Source of the DNA: Bacteroidales bacterium
Lineage (GTDB): Bacteria > Bacteroidota > Bacteroidia > Bacteroidales > Tenuifilaceae
Reading direction: 5' to 3'
DNA length: 64,000 bases
Assembly (NCBI GenBank): GCA_003818205.1
Contig: RPRQ01000001.1
Location: 62,001 to 126,000, forward strand
Shown here: positions 60,265 to 64,000 of the stretch, piece after piece
Layout: each line of letters starts with the position of its first letter
Numbering within the stretch: the stretch's first letter is position 1
Position numbers and translations under genes: made by a program
The notes under the pieces: generated by a model
The model's input: only the letters and a program-made list of their open reading frames with translations
The model's database searches: none
What the model was told of the DNA's origin: nothing

Positions 60265-62202
60265 ATGAAATTAGGATTGAACAACCGATTTGGAGGTATT
60301 CTCCTTTTGTATTTTATTTTTATCATCGTTTCGTTTATAAGTAGAACAGTACTTTTAAGCATGTCATTTCACGATGTTAATCTTGGAATCGGAGGCATAT
60401 TCTGGGCTTATGGGGTTGGCCTGTTTTTCGATACCGTTGCGTTTTCATATTTTATGATTCCTTATGTGCTGTTCACAACCTTTATTTCATATAAACTATA
60501 TAGTTCAAGATTATACAAGTGGCTAACATTTGTTTTTTACTTTATTACATTCTATATTTTCCTTTTCAATGGTGTTTCGGAGTATTTCTTTTGGGAGGAG
60601 TTTGGGGTTCGTTACAATTTTATAGCTGTTGACTATTTGATTTATACTACTGAGGTTATTGGTAATATTCAAGAATCATATCCAATGCCTGCCATATTAA
60701 TGGTGTTAACAATTTCATCCTTGGCTTTAACCTATTTTGTTTATAGGAAAGATATAATAAAACAATTTTTACTGGTAAAAACCACTTTACGCAATAGAAT
60801 AGCAATCGGTGCGATTTTGCTCATATTACCTGTGGTGTCATTTATATTCGTAAGCTATTCTTGGGCTGAAAAAACGAATAATCGATACAATAATGAGTTA
60901 GCCAAGAATGGTGTATATTCCATTTTTGCTGCGTTCCTTAACAATGAACTCGATTATAATATGTTCTACAAAACACAGCCTAACGAGGCGAGTTTTGCTC
61001 AATTACGCTCAATACTAAAAACCGAAAATAGTGAATATCAATCTGCTGATTTGTATGATATTTCTAGGGTAGTTAAAGGAGGTGAAGGGGAGGAGAAGAG
61101 GTTCAATGTTATAATGATTACCGTTGAAAGCCTAAGCGGAGAGTTCCTTGAATATCTGGGTAGTAAACGTGGTAAAATTACACCTTACCTCGATTCGCTT
61201 TCAAACAGCTCGTTATTTTTCACTAATATGTATGCCACCGGAACACGGACAATATGGGGGCTTGAGGCTGTTGCGCTATCTGCACCTCCAAAACCTGGTC
61301 AAAGTGTAATAAAAAGACCCAATAGCGAGAACATGTTTTCTCTAGGTCAACTATTTAAAGCCCGTGGTTATGAGCTTAAGTTTGTTTATGGGGGCAATGG
61401 ATATTTTGATAATATGAACTATTTCTTTGAGAATAATGGTTACCAAATTATGGATAAACGTTCGATGGAGGATAGTGAAATTACCTTTGCTAATGCTTGG
61501 GGTGTATGCGATCAGGATCTTTTCACAAGAGTGATTAAAGAGGCAGATATGTCCTATGCTGAAGGTAAACCATTTCTAAACCTTGCGATGACTACCTCGA
61601 ACCATCGTCCATTTACTTACCCCGATGGGTTTATCGATATTAAATCACCTGGTGGTAGGGTAGGTGCTGTTAAGTATTGCGATTATGCTATTGGAGAATT
61701 AATCCAAAAAGCGAAAACCAAACCTTGGTTTAACAATACAATTTTTGTAATAGTTGCAGACCATTGTGCTGGTAGCGCTGGACAAACTGAACTCCCTGTT
61801 CTCGAATATCAAATTCCCTGTTTAATTTATAACCCAAACCTAATTCCACCTCAAAGGGTTGATAAATTGGTTAGCCAAATCGATTTGGGACCAACCCTGC
61901 TTGGGCTTATGAACTGGACCTATAAAAGTAAGTTTTTTGGGAAAGACATTCTGAAGATGACCCCTGCCGATGAGCGTGCGTTTATAGCGAACTACCAGAA
62001 ACTCGGATTTATTAAAGATGATCGGCTTACCATTCTAAGCCCTCAGCAAAAGGCGAGTTTTTACAAATTTAACCGTTTAACAGGCGAAATGATTGAACAA
62101 TCGGGTGACGATGAGCTATTGAAAGAAGCAGTTATATTCTATCAATCCGCTAGTTATGTTCAGAAGATGAAATTGAATAAATGGGAGGCGGGATGGAAAT
62201 AA
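60265..62202 (+). CDS. LTA-synthase/phosphoglycerol-transferase family sulfatase-fold enzyme
   Basis: 645 residues. Five membrane helices (about 7-200), then an extracytoplasmic alkaline-phosphatase-like domain. Metal and nucleophile sites: IMITVESLSGEFL (Glu), NMYATGTRTIWG (nucleophile Thr in TGTRT), SNHRPF and VADHCAG. In Gram-positives this family polymerises glycerol phosphate from phosphatidylglycerol. In Bacteroidota it probably adds phosphoglycerol or phosphoethanolamine to surface glycans. It overlaps the PAP2 gene and likely forms an operon with it. Confidence 0.9.
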   Translation: MKLGLNNRFGGILLLYFIFIIVSFISRTVLLSMSFHDVNLGIGGIFWAYGVGLFFDTVAFSYFMIPYVLFTTFISYKLYSSRLYKWLTFVFYFITFYIFLFNGVSEYFFWEEFGVRYNFIAVDYLIYTTEVIGNIQESYPMPAILMVLTISSLALTYFVYRKDIIKQFLLVKTTLRNRIAIGAILLILPVVSFIFVSYSWAEKTNNRYNNELAKNGVYSIFAAFLNNELDYNMFYKTQPNEASFAQLRSILKTENSEYQSADLYDISRVVKGGEGEEKRFNVIMITVESLSGEFLEYLGSKRGKITPYLDSLSNSSLFFTNMYATGTRTIWGLEAVALSAPPKPGQSVIKRPNSENMFSLGQLFKARGYELKFVYGGNGYFDNMNYFFENNGYQIMDKRSMEDSEITFANAWGVCDQDLFTRVIKEADMSYAEGKPFLNLAMTTSNHRPFTYPDGFIDIKSPGGRVGAVKYCDYAIGELIQKAKTKPWFNNTIFVIVADHCAGSAGQTELPVLEYQIPCLIYNPNLIPPQRVDKLVSQIDLGPTLLGLMNWTYKSKFFGKDILKMTPADERAFIANYQKLGFIKDDRLTILSPQQKASFYKFNRLTGEMIEQSGDDELLKEAVIFYQSASYVQKMKLNKWEAGWK

Positions 62203-63245
62203 ATATGAAATCTGCTTACATCCCTCAATTTTTCTGTATTGTATTCATACTATTTCTATTACTGATTGTTAATCAAAGCAATGCGAGTGAAAGAAGGGAT
62301 ACGCTTGTTTATAGACCGTACCGAGATACGGTTAAACTGGCTAGGGCTCAGGTTTATGAGTTAAATAATTCTACCTCTTTACTATATTACAAACCAAGGG
62401 CTTTTGAGTTTGCACGGAATGTACCATCCGATTTTGTTAGGTTTTTCAAAATCAGCTTTCGAAAGAATAACTTACCTAAATTAGGAATCATCCTAGGTGG
62501 AACGGCTATTTTAATTGCATACGATCAGCAGATTTTAGATGCTACACAACAATTTGGAAGGTATTTGAATATCGATCCCGAAAGAAAATCAAAGAACGTA
62601 TTAGACCTGAAATTGGGCGGCTTTAGGGTGCCGCTGCTGGATATTCCCCAAAACCTAAACTCCACGATCTACTTTATTGGTGAGGGTTGGCCGAGTATAG
62701 TCATCGCAGGTAGTTTCTATGGGTATGGGGCTATTGCTAAGGACTACCGAGCCCTTCAAACATCATCGCAATTGGCCGAGATGTTTATTACGCTTGCCGT
62801 TACCACGCAATTTATTAAACGCATAACTGGTCGTGAAAGCCCTTTTCAAGCAACCGAGAGAGGAGGGAGATGGCGACCATTCCCTAATCCTGGGGAATAT
62901 CAAAAGAATGTGTCGCACTTCGATGCATTCCCTTCGGGGCACTTGGCAACGGTAATGGCTACAATAACAATTCTATCAGGTAATTACCCTGATAACCGGT
63001 ACATTAAACCTGTTGGATACTCCATTATGGGCTTGGTGGGCTTTTCGATGATGAACAACGGTGTTCACTGGATTAGCGATTACCCCCTTGCGTTAGCCAT
63101 TGGTTATACATACGGGAAAATTGCAGTTTCCCGAGGGCATATGGTTTTACCCAAAAGGCTTTCGGGTTTTGCAAACTCCTCTACCATAATGCCTATTCTT
63201 ATTGGAAAGGATGGTTTTGGGCTGAGCTATAGATATACTTTTTAA
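62193..63245 (+). CDS. PAP2 family phosphatase
   Basis: 350 residues from the ATG at 62193; an ATG at 62205 is also possible, while 62181 is less likely. A signal-like N-terminus (to SNASE) and several hydrophobic helices frame the PAP2 motifs: KRITGRESPF, FPSGHLATVM (PSGH) and GVHWISDYPLALAIG (His and Asp of motif III). The substrate is probably a lipid phosphate in the envelope. It overlaps the LTA-synthase-like gene by 10 bp, which suggests that the two act on related lipids. Confidence 0.9.
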   Translation: MEINMKSAYIPQFFCIVFILFLLLIVNQSNASERRDTLVYRPYRDTVKLARAQVYELNNSTSLLYYKPRAFEFARNVPSDFVRFFKISFRKNNLPKLGIILGGTAILIAYDQQILDATQQFGRYLNIDPERKSKNVLDLKLGGFRVPLLDIPQNLNSTIYFIGEGWPSIVIAGSFYGYGAIAKDYRALQTSSQLAEMFITLAVTTQFIKRITGRESPFQATERGGRWRPFPNPGEYQKNVSHFDAFPSGHLATVMATITILSGNYPDNRYIKPVGYSIMGLVGFSMMNNGVHWISDYPLALAIGYTYGKIAVSRGHMVLPKRLSGFANSSTIMPILIGKDGFGLSYRYTF

Positions 63246-63254
63246 TCAAATTGT

Positions 63255-63262
63255 TATATTTG
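63255..63262 (+). promoter_or_regulatory. Putative -7 box for the FAH gene
   Basis: TATATTTG matches TAnnTTTG and lies 19 bp before the start codon. No -33 element at the usual distance. Confidence 0.3.
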
Positions 63263-63281
63263 TTCAATAAATGGATACGCT

Positions 63282-63893
63282 ATGAAAATCATCTGTATTG
63301 GTCTGAATTACATGGATCATATCCGGGAGATGAACAATCCTATCCCCGAGGTTCCTGTTTTCTTTCTTAAACCTGATTCGAGCATAATTCGGAATAATAA
63401 ACCCTTTTTCTATCCAGAATTCACCAACGATTTGCACTACGAGCTGGAGGTGGTACTGAAAATTAATCGGCTGGGGCGTAATATCAGCGAAAAATTTGCT
63501 CATCGCTACTTCAGCGAAATTGGTCTAGGTATTGATTTTACGGCTCGTGATCTTCAACGATTATGCAAGGAGAAAGGAATGCCCTGGGAGATGTCGAAGG
63601 CATTTGATGGAGCTGCCCCAATCAGCGAGTTTGTGTCAAAGGGAAAGTTCAACGACTTAGGCAATATCCGATTCAGGCTCGAAAAGAATGATGCGATTGT
63701 TCAGAAGGGCACGACAAGCGATTTGGTTTTCAAATTTGATAGTATAATATCCTATGTATCAAGGTTTATAACACTTCGAACGGGTGATCTTATTTTCACA
63801 GGTACCCCTGTGGGCGTTGGTCCTGTTCAAATTGGTGATAGGTTAAAGGCTTATTTAGAGGATGAGCTGATGCTCGATTTCTTCATCAAATAG
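63282..63893 (+). CDS. Fumarylacetoacetate hydrolase family protein
   Basis: 203 residues, a compact single-domain FAH fold. Motifs: [30 protein letters not shown] (metal-binding Glu), [10 protein letters not shown] (Asp) and [14 protein letters not shown]. Small members act as acylpyruvate hydrolases or oxaloacetate tautomerase/decarboxylases; the substrate here is undefined. Cytoplasmic. Its stop overlaps the convergent flavoprotein gene by 8 bp. Confidence 0.93.
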   Translation: MKIICIGLNYMDHIREMNNPIPEVPVFFLKPDSSIIRNNKPFFYPEFTNDLHYELEVVLKINRLGRNISEKFAHRYFSEIGLGIDFTARDLQRLCKEKGMPWEMSKAFDGAAPISEFVSKGKFNDLGNIRFRLEKNDAIVQKGTTSDLVFKFDSIISYVSRFITLRTGDLIFTGTPVGVGPVQIGDRLKAYLEDELMLDFFIK

Positions 63894-64000
63894 ATTCAAG
63901 CACCTGTTTTGCCGAGGATTCGCCTGCTAACCATCCTGTTGAGAAGGCAATTTGAAGATTATAGCCACCCGTATTCCCATCAACATCGATAACCTCCCCT
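63886..64000 (-). CDS. HI0933-like flavoprotein, C-terminal end (5' part outside window)
   Basis: The last 38 codons of a minus-strand gene: [20 protein letters not shown] then [17 protein letters not shown] and stop at 63886. The GE-x-DVDG-x-TGGYN-x-Q segment is the FAD-binding tail of the HI0933/BaiN-type NAD(P)/FAD-dependent oxidoreductases. Function beyond flavin binding is not known from this piece. Confidence 0.85.
   Translation of the reverse strand, partial: GEVIDVDGNTGGYNLQIAFSTGWLAGESSAKQVLESI

Noticed and set aside
1-64000. tRNA, rRNA, riboswitch or complete insertion sequence
   Set aside because: None could be recognised by eye on either strand; short structured RNAs could still have been missed.

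Overview
The window comes from an AT-rich Bacteroidota genome, probably a Bacteroidales-type anaerobe. Evidence: GldF/GldG, a T9SS C-terminal sorting domain with BACON, many lipoproteins, a propeller sensor kinase, TAnnTTTG-type promoter boxes, almost no Shine-Dalgarno sequences, and tryptophanase beside a UbiA-type prenyltransferase. No rRNA, tRNA, CRISPR array or complete IS was seen. Both window edges cut a gene (zinc-ribbon/PAS kinase on the left, HI0933-type flavoprotein on the right, both minus strand).

Layout. 0-5 kb: a sensor kinase with a transposase-type zinc ribbon, a 0.9 kb gene-free stretch, and a secreted protein with 13 WG repeats and a caspase domain. 5-9.7 kb: TPR gene, nadD, a RAYT transposase between two REP arrays at the place where gmk often sits, yicC, and a MATE exporter. 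9.8-21.4 kb: lipoprotein/C70 peptidase pair, tnaA, UbiA-like prenyltransferase, a TPR kinase plus NtrC-type regulator, macrodomain, pheT. 21.6-36.6 kb: a degradative region with three M28 peptidases, an M24 aminopeptidase, a Tricorn-like protease and a C69 dipeptidase, mixed with small exported proteins and a PIG-V-like glycosyltransferase. 37-44.8 kb: TauE/SafE permease, PD40 lipoprotein, propeller kinase plus NarL-type regulator, and a papain-type lipoprotein. 45.4-64 kb: conserved genes (surE, lpxB, SpoIID-like, gldF, gldG, DUF4340-like, dnaN, exonuclease, lipid kinase, LTA-synthase-like, PAP2, FAH) interrupted by two accessory blocks: AbiGi plus an unfamiliar papain-like protein with small ORFs (51.35-55.0 kb), and a DUF4160/DUF2442 pair.

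Repeats. At least four families occupy the gaps: a MITE-like element with inverted ends and AAAT-type target duplications (five copies); REP hairpins next to their likely RAYT; a GC-rich 20-27 bp palindrome that appears nested inside other repeats; and GGAATGnTGGAAAAATG-type or CCACGGAGACAC-type inverted repeats.

How the genes fit together. The exported peptidases plus tryptophanase suggest a life on protein and peptides. lpxB, SpoIID-like, LTA-synthase-like, PAP2 and lipid kinase genes serve the envelope. The most promising unexplained system is the 51.35-55.0 kb insertion: an AbiGi-type abortive-infection protein, a 590-residue protein with a plausible Cys-His-Asp centre, and two small ORFs placed between gldG and the gene that would normally follow it.
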